From Mycobacterium sp. (lineage in GTDB: Bacteria > Actinomycetota > Actinomycetes > Mycobacteriales > Mycobacteriaceae), in assembly GCA_025965895.1 (NCBI GenBank), contig JAOPWC010000182.1:1-58928 (forward strand): a stretch of 58,928 nucleotides of DNA, in the 5' to 3' direction. Position numbers and translations under genes: made by a program. Shown here piece after piece: positions 32,998 to 40,533 of this stretch. The stretch's first letter is position 1. Every line of letters begins with the position of its first letter. The notes below the pieces were generated by a model that was not told the DNA's origin, searched no databases, and was given only the letters and a program-made list of their open reading frames with translations.

Positions 32998-33993
32998 ATG
33001 AACACCAGGAGGACTTTCCGGCCCGGCGTGGCGTTCGCCATCGGGTCCGCTCTCACGTTCGGCATGTCGGGCCCCTTCGCCAAATCGCTGATGGAAGCCG
33101 GCTGGACGCCGACCGCGGCAGTCACCGCGCGGCTGGCCGGCGGGGCGCTGGTGACCGCGCTGTTCGCGACCATCGTCAATCCGCGATGGGCGCGCGAGGC
33201 GGTACGGCACGCGAAGACAGTGGTGCTCTACGGGCTGATCCCGATCGCTGGTGCCCAGCTGTGCTACTACAACGCGGTCTCGCATATGTCCGTCGGGATG
33301 GCGCTGCTGCTGGAGTATCTGGCACCCGTGCTCGTCGTCGGCTGGATCTGGGCGACCACCCGGCGTCGGCCCAGCACGCTCACGCTGACCGGCACCGCGC
33401 TGGCCCTTGCCGGCACTTTTGTCGTACTCGACGTGTTCTCCGGCACACACTTCAACGCGGCGGGCGTCACGTGGGCGTTGGCCGCGGCGGCATGCGCGGC
33501 CTGCTACTTCCTGCTGTCCGACCGGGTCGCCGCTGACGGAAGCGGGCTGAAGTCCGTGACTCTGGCCGCCGGGGGCCTGGTTGTCGGGGCGGTCTCGGTA
33601 GCGCTGCTGGGACTGACCGGCGCGATGCCACTGGCCTTCACCACCCGTGGCACCGTCGTCGCGGGCCACCCGGTGTCAACCATCGTGCCCGTCGTCGTGT
33701 TGGGCGTCGTCAGCACCGCGATCGCGTACCTGCTCGGTATCAGCGGCGTTGCGCGGCTTCGGCCCAGCTACGCAGCGCTGCTTGGGCTTGGCGAGGTGTT
33801 GTGCGCGGTACTCGCCGCGTGGGTCCTCGTGGGCGAGGCCGTCACAGCGGCGCAGGCCGTCGGCGGCGTTGTGGTGCTGATGGGCCTGGCCCTCGCCGGC
33901 CGTAATGACCGCCCGTCCGAACAACTGGTCGTCGCCGCCGCCTGGCCCGACGCCACAGCGGCCGAGGACCTCACCCTCAGCGGCCGCCAGTGA
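32998..33993 (+). CDS. EamA/DMT-family transporter
   Basis: 331 residues with ten predicted membrane helices in two EamA repeats, the usual drug/metabolite transporter layout. Examples are FAIGSALTFGMSGPF near the N-terminus, a second half from about residue 150, and the late GLGEVLCAVLAAWVLVGE motif typical of EamA. The start is ATG at 32998, five bases after GGAGGA; upstream GTG codons lie in the repeat array. It probably exports amino acids or small metabolites; substrate unknown. It ends directly before another array and the cutinase genes. Confidence 0.88.
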   Translation: MNTRRTFRPGVAFAIGSALTFGMSGPFAKSLMEAGWTPTAAVTARLAGGALVTALFATIVNPRWAREAVRHAKTVVLYGLIPIAGAQLCYYNAVSHMSVGMALLLEYLAPVLVVGWIWATTRRRPSTLTLTGTALALAGTFVVLDVFSGTHFNAAGVTWALAAAACAACYFLLSDRVAADGSGLKSVTLAAGGLVVGAVSVALLGLTGAMPLAFTTRGTVVAGHPVSTIVPVVVLGVVSTAIAYLLGISGVARLRPSYAALLGLGEVLCAVLAAWVLVGEAVTAAQAVGGVVVLMGLALAGRNDRPSEQLVVAAAWPDATAAEDLTLSGRQ

Positions 33994-34005
33994 CGCTTCG
34001 GCTGC

Positions 34006-34080
34006 CTCGTCTTCGGTGGCCTCGTCTTCGGTGGCCTCGTCTTCGGGGGCCTCGTCTTCGGTGGCCTCGTCTTCTGTGGC
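34006..34080. repeat. 15-bp x 5 tandem array before the first cutinase
   Basis: CTCGTCTTCGGTGGC at 34006, 34021, 34036, 34051 and 34066, with single changes in units 3 and 5. It starts 12 bp after the EamA stop and ends about 20 bp before the cutinase start, filling the putative promoter region. The frame through it is open. Confidence 0.97.
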
Positions 34081-34100
34081 CTGGACAGCGGTATGTCAGC

Positions 34101-34757
34101 ATGGACGCCGTGAGCTCACGCCGGACTGCTAGTTGCTTTGGTGCCGCCGCCCTGACGGCGGGTTTTTTGCTGACCGCACCCGTCCCGACGGCCTCGGCGG
34201 ATGGGTGCCCTGACGTCGAGGTCATCTTCGCCCGCGGGACGGGCGAGCCGCCCGGCGTCGGAGCGGTCGGGCAGGCGTTCGTCAACTCGCTGAACTCGAG
34301 AGTGGGCGGCAAGTCCGTTGGCGTCTATGCGGTCAACTACCCCGCGACTCTCAACGTCCTGCACGCGGCTGCGGGCGCCAATGACGCAATCGGCCACATG
34401 AACTACATGGCGGCCAACTGTCCGAACACCCGGATGGTGCTCGGCGGCTTCTCCCAGGGCGCGTACGTCATGGATCTCGTGACCGGCGCCCCGATGCCGA
34501 GCCTCGGCTTCAACGGCGCTCCTGCGCCCGACGTTGCCAATGATGTTGCCGCCGTTGCGGTCTTCGGCAATCCGTCCAACAGGATGTTGGGCGGCCCGCT
34601 GAGCAACCTCAGCCCGGTGTACGGCGGTAAGGCCATCGACTTGTGCAACGAAAATGACCCGATCTGCTCGAAAGGCAGCGACCGCAGCGCCCACAGCCTG
34701 TATGTCCAATCCGGGATGGCGAGCCAGGCGGCGAACTACGTCGCCGGCTTGGTGTAG
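34101..34757 (+). CDS. Secreted cutinase-like esterase
   Basis: 218 residues. Signal peptide of about 33 residues with cleavage after TASA. The mature cutinase fold has the nucleophile in GGFSQG (Ser118), the acid in NENDPIC (Asp186) and His198 in SAHSLYV. Four Cys (36, 107, 182, 189) can form the two family disulfides, and the oxyanion-side RGTGEPPG is intact. It corresponds in position to the culp genes Rv3451/Rv3452. Expected to hydrolyse esters or lipids outside the cell. The start at ATG 34101 lacks a clear ribosome binding site, and a GTG at 34110 is possible. Confidence 0.92.
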   Translation: MDAVSSRRTASCFGAAALTAGFLLTAPVPTASADGCPDVEVIFARGTGEPPGVGAVGQAFVNSLNSRVGGKSVGVYAVNYPATLNVLHAAAGANDAIGHMNYMAANCPNTRMVLGGFSQGAYVMDLVTGAPMPSLGFNGAPAPDVANDVAAVAVFGNPSNRMLGGPLSNLSPVYGGKAIDLCNENDPICSKGSDRSAHSLYVQSGMASQAANYVAGLV

Positions 34758-34795
34758 CCGCCTTCCGCAGGAAGCCACGGTACCCAGCTTCGCTA

Positions 34796-35527
34796 ATGGC
34801 TAACATCGAATCCGTGAGCATCGAATCCGTGAGCGATCTACTGTGCCGTCGATCTCTGCATGCCTGCGTCGCCGCGATGGTGATGGCGGTCGCCCTGCTG
34901 ACTGCGCCGGTCGTCATCCCCGCCGGTGAGCCCGGCAGCGCTGCGTCGGCGGACGCCGCGTCATGCCCTGACGTCGAGGTGGTGTTCGCTCGCGGTCGTC
35001 TGGAATCACCGGGGACCGGCGTACTCGGCAACGCGTTCGTCAATGGGCTGCGCTCCAGGGTCACGGGCAAGAACATCGGTGTCTATGCGGTGAATTACCC
35101 CGCCGACACCCAGGTCGACATCGGTGCCAACGACATGAGCCAGCACATCCAGTACATGACCAACAATTGCCCGAACACCCGGCTGGTGGTGGGCGGCTAT
35201 TCGCTCGGCGCAGCCGTCAGCGACGTGGTGCTCGCGGTTCCCGCCCCCATGTTCGGTTTCGTCAATCCCCTCCCGGGGGGCAGCGACCAGCACATCGCAG
35301 CGGTCGCACTGTTCGGCAACGGAAGCCAATGGGCGGGGCCCCTCACGAACTTCAACCCGATCTACAGCGACAGAACCATCGAGTTGTGTCACGGCGCCGA
35401 TCCCATCTGCAACCCGGCCGATCCGAACACTTGGCAGAACAACTGGCCGCAACACCTTGCCAAAGCGTATATCGACGCAGGCATGGTCAATCAGGCTGAC
35501 GACTTCGTCGCGGGCAAGCTGCAGTAA
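34796..35527 (+). CDS. Secreted cutinase-like esterase (second copy)
   Basis: 243 residues from the ATG at 34796, 38 bp after the first cutinase. The signal region is extended by a 15-bp duplication at the very start, so the true start may be one of the in-frame GTGs at 34814 or 34829. The catalytic triad is Ser136 (GGYSLG), Asp202 (HGADPIC) and His220 (WPQHLAK). The oxyanion-side segment is RGRLESPG instead of RGTGEPPG, a notable difference from its neighbour. Tandem paralogues with different active-site rims suggest different substrates. Confidence 0.9.
   Translation: MANIESVSIESVSDLLCRRSLHACVAAMVMAVALLTAPVVIPAGEPGSAASADAASCPDVEVVFARGRLESPGTGVLGNAFVNGLRSRVTGKNIGVYAVNYPADTQVDIGANDMSQHIQYMTNNCPNTRLVVGGYSLGAAVSDVVLAVPAPMFGFVNPLPGGSDQHIAAVALFGNGSQWAGPLTNFNPIYSDRTIELCHGADPICNPADPNTWQNNWPQHLAKAYIDAGMVNQADDFVAGKLQ
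34804..34833. repeat. 15-bp x 2 duplication over the second cutinase start
   Basis: CATCGAATCCGTGAG occurs twice in a row in frame. Each copy carries a GTG, so candidate start codons have been duplicated. Confidence 0.9.
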
Positions 35528-36400
35528 TTATTCGGCGGCTCGCAGATCACGGGTGACCAGCGTGCGCGCGGCGAGCTGATCGTCCGGCGGGTAGTCGACG
35601 CCGACCAGTGTGAGGCCGCGAGCCGGCGCGGCCGCGAATTGGCTGGACCGCCGCGTAACCCCGAGCAGCGCGGTGCACCAGTCCGGGTCGCGGCGGCCGT
35701 CGCCTACCGCAAGAAGTGCTCCCACCAGCGAGCGCACCATCGACCAGCAGAAGGCGTCGGCGCTGACGTGCCCGATGACCAGGTAGCCGTCGCGGCTCCA
35801 GTCCAGCCGCTGCAGATCGCGAATCGTCGTGGCGCCCTCGCGGTGTCGGCAGAACGCCGCGAAATCCCTGAGCCCGACAAGCTCTTTGGAAGCGGTCGCC
35901 ATAGCGTCGACGTCCAGCGAACGTGGCCACGCAGTCACGTAGCGGGCCAGCTGCGGCGCTACACCGTAGGGCGCGGTGGACAACCGGTATTCGTAGTGGC
36001 GGCGCAACGCCGAGAATCGCGCATCGAAACCGGCGGGCGCGCGGCCGATGTCCCGAAGGCGTACGTCGGCCGGCAGGAAGCGCGCAAGCCGTCTCACCAG
36101 CGGCAGGAATTCGCCGTCACCGGTGCGCCGGGATCGCGGATAAGCATTCCTCACCGCGCCGACCGGGACGTCGAGGTGCGCGACCTGGCCTGTCGCGTGC
36201 ACGCCGGTGTCGGTGCGTCCCGCCGCGAACAGCTGCGCCGGCACGCGAAACACCGTCGACAGGGCTTCGTTCAGCACGCCTGCCACCGTGCGCTGACCTG
36301 GCTGCTGCGCCCAGCCGGCAAAATCCGTTCCGTCGTAAGCGATGTCGAGCCGAAGACGAACGTGCCCGCCACCGCGTTCGATGGCGGGCACGTCGGTCAT
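35528..36400 (-). CDS. truA: tRNA pseudouridine(38-40) synthase TruA
   Basis: Forms pseudouridine at positions 38-40 of tRNA anticodon stems. About 290 residues. The catalytic Asp is in AAGRTDTGVHATGQVAH, the N-terminal LDIAYDGTDFAGWA is typical, and the late SFxWxxVR-like FCWSMVRSLVGALL motif is present. I start at the ATG at 36400 (MTDVPAIERG); the frame stays open upstream through the rplQ repeats but that sequence is unlike the family. It follows the rplQ stop by four bases, and its stop lies directly after the convergent cutinase gene. Confidence 0.94.
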   Translation of the reverse strand: MTDVPAIERGGGHVRLRLDIAYDGTDFAGWAQQPGQRTVAGVLNEALSTVFRVPAQLFAAGRTDTGVHATGQVAHLDVPVGAVRNAYPRSRRTGDGEFLPLVRRLARFLPADVRLRDIGRAPAGFDARFSALRRHYEYRLSTAPYGVAPQLARYVTAWPRSLDVDAMATASKELVGLRDFAAFCRHREGATTIRDLQRLDWSRDGYLVIGHVSADAFCWSMVRSLVGALLAVGDGRRDPDWCTALLGVTRRSSQFAAAPARGLTLVGVDYPPDDQLAARTLVTRDLRAAE

Positions 36401-36404
36401 GCCG

Positions 36405-37037
36405 TCAGGACTTGTCAGCGTCCGGAGCTTCGTCGGTGCCCTCGTCGTCGGACTCGGGCGCCGCTGCGGTTTCAGTGGTCGCTGCGGTCTCAGTGGTCGC
36501 TGCGGACTCGGGGGACTCTGCGGACTCGGGGGACTCGGCCGCCGGCGGCTCTTCTGTCGTAGGCGCCTCTTCTGCCGTAGGCGCCTCTTCTGCCGTCGGA
36601 GCATCGGCAGCCTTCTTGGCCGGGGCGGCTTTCTTCGACGCGCCGACCCGCCGCGCTCGGTCAGCCTCCGACGTCGCCGTCTTCTCCCGCACCAGCTCGA
36701 TCACGGCCATGGGTGCGTTGTCACCCTTGCGCGCCTCCACCTTGATGATGCGGGTATACCCGCCGTTGCGGTCGGCGAAGAACGGCCCGATGTCCGCGAA
36801 CAACGCGTGCACCACGTCCTTGTCGCGGATCTTCTTGAGCACCTCACGCCGGTTGTGCAACGTGCCTTTCTTGGCGTGGGTGATCAACTTCTCGGCGTAG
36901 GGCCGCAGTGCCCGGGCCTTCGTCTCGGTGGTCTTGATCCGGCCGTGCTCGAACAGAGACGTAGCCAGATTGGCCAGGATCGCCTTCTGATGCGAGGACG
37001 ACCCGCCGAGGCGAGGGCCCTTAGTGGGCTTGGGCAT
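36405..37037 (-). CDS. rplQ: 50S ribosomal protein L17 with repeat-bearing tail
   Basis: The L17 core (residues 1 to about 120) is intact: PKPTKGPRLGGSSSHQKAIL, the RIKTTETKARALRPYAEKLIT segment, and GGYTRIIKVEARKGDNAPMAVIELV. Beyond it is an acidic, Ala/Glu/Thr/Pro-rich tail. It is 210 residues in total, against about 180 in M. tuberculosis. The tail contains three adjacent hexapeptide duplications (residues about 146-192) encoded by 18-bp repeats. The start follows AAGGAG. It is last but one in the alpha-operon, before truA. Confidence 0.97.
   Translation of the reverse strand: MPKPTKGPRLGGSSSHQKAILANLATSLFEHGRIKTTETKARALRPYAEKLITHAKKGTLHNRREVLKKIRDKDVVHALFADIGPFFADRNGGYTRIIKVEARKGDNAPMAVIELVREKTATSEADRARRVGASKKAAPAKKAADAPTAEEAPTAEEAPTTEEPPAAESPESAESPESAATTETAATTETAAAPESDDEGTDEAPDADKS
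36463..36602. repeat. Three adjacent 18-bp arrays in the rplQ tail
   Basis: GCTGCGGTCTCAGTGGTC x2 (36463-36498), TGCGGACTCGGGGGACTC x2 (36501-36536) and CTCTTCTGCCGTAGGCGC x3 (36549-36602). All are multiples of three, so the tail frame is kept and hexapeptides are duplicated. Confidence 0.95.
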
Positions 37038-37064
37038 TGCTCGATCTCCTTGTTCTGGCCCGAC

Positions 37065-38114
37065 TTAGAGCTGTTCTGTTTCGGCGTAGTCCTGCTCGTT
37101 GTCCAGGTCGTACGAGTTGTCCGACCAGGTTCCGGTGGCCGCGTCGTAGCCGGCGACCTCGGACGGATCGAAGCCCGCCGGGCTGTCCTTGAGCGACAGG
37201 CCGAGCTGGTGCAGCTTGACCTTCACCTCGTCGATCGACTTCTGACCAAAGTTGCGGATGTCCAGCAGGTCGGATTCCGTGCGCGCAACCAGCTCGCCGA
37301 CCGTGTGGATACCTTCACGCTTCAGGCAGTTGTACGAACGCACCGTCAGATCGAGGTCGTCGATCGGCAGCGCGAACGACGCGATGTGGTCGGCCTCTGC
37401 CGGCGACGGGCCGATCTCGATGCCTTCCGCCTCGACGTTGAGCTCACGCGCCAGACCGAATAGCTCAACCAGCGTCTTGCCCGCCGACGCCAGCGCGTCG
37501 CGGGGGGTGATCGAGTTCTTGGTCTCGACGTCGAGGATCAGCTTGTCGAAGTCGGTGCGCTGCTCGACGCGGGTGGCCTCCACCTTGTACGTCACCTTCA
37601 GCACCGGCGAGTAGATGGAATCGACCGGGATGCGGCCGATTTCAGCGCCCGACGCCTTGTTCTGCACGGCAGGCACGTAGCCGCGGCCGCGCTCGACGAC
37701 CAGCTCGACCTCGAGCTTGCCCTTGTCGTTGAGGGTTGCGATGTGCATGTCCGGGTTGTGCACCGTGACGCCGGCCGGCGGCACGATGTCACCGGCGGTG
37801 ACGGCGCCCGGGCCCTGCTTGCGCAGGTACATCGTGACGGGCTCGTCTTCCTCCGACGACACAACAAGACCCTTGAGGTTCAAGATGATGTCGGTGACGT
37901 CTTCCTTGACACCCGGCACGGTGGTGAACTCGTGCAGCACGCCGTCGATGCGAATGCTCGTGACCGCGGCGCCGGGGATCGACGACAGCAGCGTGCGCCG
38001 CAGTGAATTGCCGAGGGTATAGCCGAATCCGGGTTCGAGTGGCTCGATGACGAACTGGGACCGGTTGTCGGCGATGACCTCTTCGGACAGTGTGGGTCGC
38101 TGAGAAATCAGCAT
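37065..38114 (-). CDS. rpoA: RNA polymerase subunit alpha
   Basis: Dimerises to start RNA polymerase assembly. 349 residues. The N-terminal assembly domain (LEPGFGYTLGNSLRRTLLSSIPGAAV) and the C-terminal DNA/activator-binding domain (LDLTVRSYNCLKREGIHTVGELV, LDIRNFGQKSIDEVKVKL) are complete. A strong GAAGGAGG precedes the ATG at 38114. It lies between rpsD and rplQ. The 139-bp gap to rpsD contains a 40-bp duplication of the rpsD 3' end. Confidence 0.98.
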   Translation of the reverse strand: MLISQRPTLSEEVIADNRSQFVIEPLEPGFGYTLGNSLRRTLLSSIPGAAVTSIRIDGVLHEFTTVPGVKEDVTDIILNLKGLVVSSEEDEPVTMYLRKQGPGAVTAGDIVPPAGVTVHNPDMHIATLNDKGKLEVELVVERGRGYVPAVQNKASGAEIGRIPVDSIYSPVLKVTYKVEATRVEQRTDFDKLILDVETKNSITPRDALASAGKTLVELFGLARELNVEAEGIEIGPSPAEADHIASFALPIDDLDLTVRSYNCLKREGIHTVGELVARTESDLLDIRNFGQKSIDEVKVKLHQLGLSLKDSPAGFDPSEVAGYDAATGTWSDNSYDLDNEQDYAETEQL

Positions 38115-38206
38115 TGTTTCTTTCCTCCTTCACGGCACCCGCTATTTGATGCCGAGTGTCTCCCCTGCAAGCGGGAAGTTCCCCGGGCCGCCATCGGGAC
38201 GGCTCA

Positions 38207-38286
38207 GGAAGTCTTACTTCGAGTAATACTCGACGATGAGCTGCTCGGAAGTCTTACTTCGAGTAATACTCGACGATGAGCTGCTC
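38207..38286. repeat. 40-bp perfect duplication of the rpsD 3' end
   Basis: The 40 bases at 38247-38286, which hold the last eleven codons and the stop of rpsD, are repeated exactly at 38207-38246, downstream of the real stop. The perfect identity of a 40-mer points to a recent event. Confidence 0.98.
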
Positions 38287-38859
38287 GGACAGCGGCACAT
38301 CAATCTGAGGCCGCTCCGGCAACTGGTGGACCAGGATGCGTTGGCGCTCACCGACCACCTGCAGCCAACCCGGGATCGGCCGGTCACCGGCCGTCTCGCG
38401 CGCGATCTGGAACGGCAACGTGTTCAGCGACTTGTCGCGCACGTCGATGATGTCGTACTGCGACACCCGGTAGCTGGGGATGTCCACCTTCACGCCGTTG
38501 ACGGTGAAGTGGCCGTGGCTGACCAGCTGGCGGGACTGACGCCGGGTGCGCGCCAACCCGGCGCGGTACACCACGTTGTCCAGCCGAGTCTCCAGGATCT
38601 GCAGCAGGTTCTCGCCGGTCTTGCCGGCCTGCCGCACGGCTTGCTCGTAGTAGCGACGGAACTGCTTTTCCATCACGCCGTAGGTGAAGCGCGCCTTCTG
38701 CTTCTCCTGCAGCTGTAGCAGGTACTCGCTCTCCTTGATCCGCGCGCGGCCGTGCTGGCCCGGCGGGTAGGGGCGCTTCTCGAACGCCTGGTCGCCGCCG
38801 ACCAGGTCCACGCGCAGACGGCGCGACTTACGGGTGACGGGTCCGGTGTAACGAGCCAT
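38254..38859 (-). CDS. rpsD: 30S ribosomal protein S4
   Basis: Primary 16S rRNA binder of 201 residues. The start is ATG at 38859 (MARYTGPVTRKSRR) after GGAGGG; the frame is open 16 codons further upstream but the family starts here. The S4 RNA-binding region (LDNVVYRAGLARTRRQSRQLVSHGHF) and the C-terminal EQLIVEYYSK are complete. The C-terminal coding end is duplicated downstream (38207-38246) without affecting the protein. It is part of the rpsM-rpsK-rpsD-rpoA-rplQ operon. Confidence 0.98.
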   Translation of the reverse strand: MARYTGPVTRKSRRLRVDLVGGDQAFEKRPYPPGQHGRARIKESEYLLQLQEKQKARFTYGVMEKQFRRYYEQAVRQAGKTGENLLQILETRLDNVVYRAGLARTRRQSRQLVSHGHFTVNGVKVDIPSYRVSQYDIIDVRDKSLNTLPFQIARETAGDRPIPGWLQVVGERQRILVHQLPERPQIDVPLSEQLIVEYYSK

Positions 38860-38876
38860 GAGTCTGTTCTTCCCTC

Positions 38877-39293
38877 CTAGACCCGGCGCCGCTTGGGCGG
38901 ACGGCAACCGTTGTGCGGCTGCGGAGTGACGTCGGAAATCGCGCCGACCTCCAGGCCGGCGGCCTGCAGCGAACGGATCGCAGTCTCGCGGCCCGAACCG
39001 GGGCCCTTCACGAACACGTCGACCTTGCGCACGCCGTGCTCCTGCGCCTTGCGGGCCGCGTTCTCGGCGGCGAGCTGCGCGGCGAACGGCGTCGACTTGC
39101 GTGAGCCCTTGAAGCCGACATGACCCGAGGACGCCCAGGCGATCACGTTGCCCTGCGGATCGGTGATGGACACGATCGTGTTGTTGAACGTGCTCTTGAT
39201 GTGCGCGGCACCGTGGGGGACGTTCTTCTTCTCCCGACGGCGTGTCTTCTGCCCCTTCTTGGGGGCGGCGCCGCTGCGTTTCTGGGGTGGCAT
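38877..39293 (-). CDS. rpsK: 30S ribosomal protein S11
   Basis: 138 residues. The core AHIKSTFNNTIVSITDPQGN, then KGSRKSTPFAAQLAAE and the C-terminal VTPQPHNGCRPPKRRRV are the invariant S11 signature. The N-terminus is Lys/Arg-rich. It starts three bases after the rpsM stop, and rpsD follows 17 bases after its own stop. No deviation from the family. Confidence 0.98.
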   Translation of the reverse strand: MPPQKRSGAAPKKGQKTRRREKKNVPHGAAHIKSTFNNTIVSITDPQGNVIAWASSGHVGFKGSRKSTPFAAQLAAENAARKAQEHGVRKVDVFVKGPGSGRETAIRSLQAAGLEVGAISDVTPQPHNGCRPPKRRRV

Positions 39294-39296
39294 CGG

Positions 39297-39671
39297 TTAC
39301 CTGGCCTTCTTCTTGCCGGCGATGGTGCGCTTCGGGCCCTTGCGGGTGCGCGCATTGGTCTTGGTCCGCTGGCCGCGCACCGGCAGGCCGCGGCGGTGCC
39401 GCAGGCCCTGGTAGCAGCCGATCTCGATCTTGCGACGGATGTCGGCCTGCACCTCCCGGCGAAGATCGCCTTCAACCCGGAGGTTGGCCTCGATGTAGTC
39501 GCGCAGCTGCGTCACCTGGTCTTCGGTGAGGTCCCTGCTGCGCAATTCCTTGTCGACGCCAGTCGCGGCCAAAATCTCGTTGGAACGGGTACGGCCGATG
39601 CCGTAGATGTAGGTCAGCGCGATCTCCATCCGCTTATCGCGCGGCAGATCGACGCCCACAAGTCGAGCCAT
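39297..39671 (-). CDS. rpsM: 30S ribosomal protein S13
   Basis: 124 residues of the small-subunit head protein. I start at the ATG at 39671 (MARLVGVDLPRDKR), preceded nine bases upstream by AGAGGA; another ATG three codons upstream would abut the ribosome binding site. The IGCYQGLRHRRGLPVRGQRTKTNART segment is invariant. The rpmJ gene lies upstream, separated by a gap that carries an 18-bp duplication. Confidence 0.97.
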   Translation of the reverse strand: MARLVGVDLPRDKRMEIALTYIYGIGRTRSNEILAATGVDKELRSRDLTEDQVTQLRDYIEANLRVEGDLRREVQADIRRKIEIGCYQGLRHRRGLPVRGQRTKTNARTRKGPKRTIAGKKKAR

Positions 39672-39802
39672 GGGTGGCATTCCTCTTTCGTTTCGGAGGT
39701 CTGGTCCCAGTCCGTTCCCGTCCGCGTGGCGCCTTGGGGGCCCGGCCTCCGTGCCGGGCGTCGATGAGCGGCCTATCCGCTCACTGGTACTGGAAGGTCT
39801 TC

Positions 39803-39838
39803 ATTCAGTTGTCGTTGACCACTCAGTTGTCGTTGACC
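39803..39838. repeat. 18-bp x 2 duplication between rpmJ and rpsM
   Basis: ATTCAGTTGTCGTTGACC and ACTCAGTTGTCGTTGACC lie in tandem. The duplication ends 11 bp before the rpmJ stop, inside a ribosomal operon whose gaps are otherwise short. Confidence 0.95.
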
Positions 39839-39849
39839 GCCGGTGGCGA

Positions 39850-39963
39850 CTAGCCCTGCCGCTGTTTGTGGCGCGGATCGGAGCAGATCACCATGACCCG
39901 CCCATGCCGGCGGATCACCCTGCACTTATCGCAAATGGGCTTGACGCTCGGGTTCACCTTCAC
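39850..39963 (-). CDS. rpmJ: 50S ribosomal protein L36
   Basis: A 37-residue zinc-type L36: [18 protein letters not shown] with the first two Cys, and a later Cys in [15 protein letters not shown] with His completing the zinc site. The start is GTG at 39963, which gives the standard length; the open frame upstream is repeat-derived. It lies between infA and rpsM, as in other actinobacteria, but with repeat arrays on both sides. Confidence 0.96.
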
Positions 39964-40002
39964 GGCTGTGTTCGATCCTGTTCTTGGTCTAAATCGGCTA
40001 TT

Positions 40003-40053
40003 GGTCTTGCCGGTTGTTCGGTCTTGCCGGTCGTTCGGTCTTGCCGGTCGTTC
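40003..40053. repeat. 17-bp x 3 tandem array between infA and rpmJ
   Basis: GGTCTTGCCGGTCGTTC-type units at 40003, 40020 and 40037, the first with one change. It occupies about half of the infA-rpmJ gap and ends about 15 bp after the infA stop. Confidence 0.97.
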
Positions 40054-40067
40054 GCGCAAGCGCGGAT

Positions 40068-40289
40068 TTACTTGTACCGGTAGACGATGCGGCCCCGGGA
40101 GAGGTCGTAGGGCGAGAGCTCCACCACCACCCGGTCCTCGGGCAGGATGCGAATGTAGTGCTGCCGCATCTTGCCGCTGATGTGGGCGAGGACTTTGTGA
40201 CCGTTCTCCAGCTCAATGCGGAACATCGCATTGGGCAGAGGCTCGACCACGCGACCCTCGACCTCTATGGCGCCGTCTTTCTTTGCCAT
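40068..40289 (-). CDS. infA: Translation initiation factor IF-1
   Basis: 73 residues, an OB-fold factor that binds the ribosomal A site. The full IF-1 sequence is visible: [39 protein letters not shown] and the end [11 protein letters not shown]. The start is ATG at 40289. It is first in the infA-rpmJ-rpsM-rpsK-rpsD-rpoA-rplQ-truA run. Its promoter should lie in 40290-40490, divergent from the redox/two-component cluster. Confidence 0.98.
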
Positions 40290-40492
40290 AACCTTTCGCG
40301 ATCCTGCTTTCGTTCGCTTCTTGTGCGCCGGAACGGCGCAGCTTAGTCCAACTACAGAACGTGGGCCGGTGACAAGAAATTCCGTCGAAATTCCAGGACT
40401 GGGCACGCCACAGTTGGCGCGGTTGCCGCACCGTTGCCCCACAATACCCGTTCGGACGGCCCTGGCCAAAATAAGTCCCCCGTCGCACCACC

Positions 40493-40524
40493 TTTGACAA
40501 GCGCATACTTTGACAAGCGCATAC
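40493..40524 (+). repeat. 16-bp x 2 duplication carrying TTGACA
   Basis: TTTGACAAGCGCATAC occurs twice, ending ten bases before the ATG of the receiver/TrxR gene. Each unit carries TTGACA, identical to a consensus -35 hexamer. With the first copy, GCATAC-type sequence lies at roughly -10 distance in the second copy, so the duplication may have created or doubled a promoter. Confidence 0.9.
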
Positions 40525-40533
40525 TTGTCGGTG

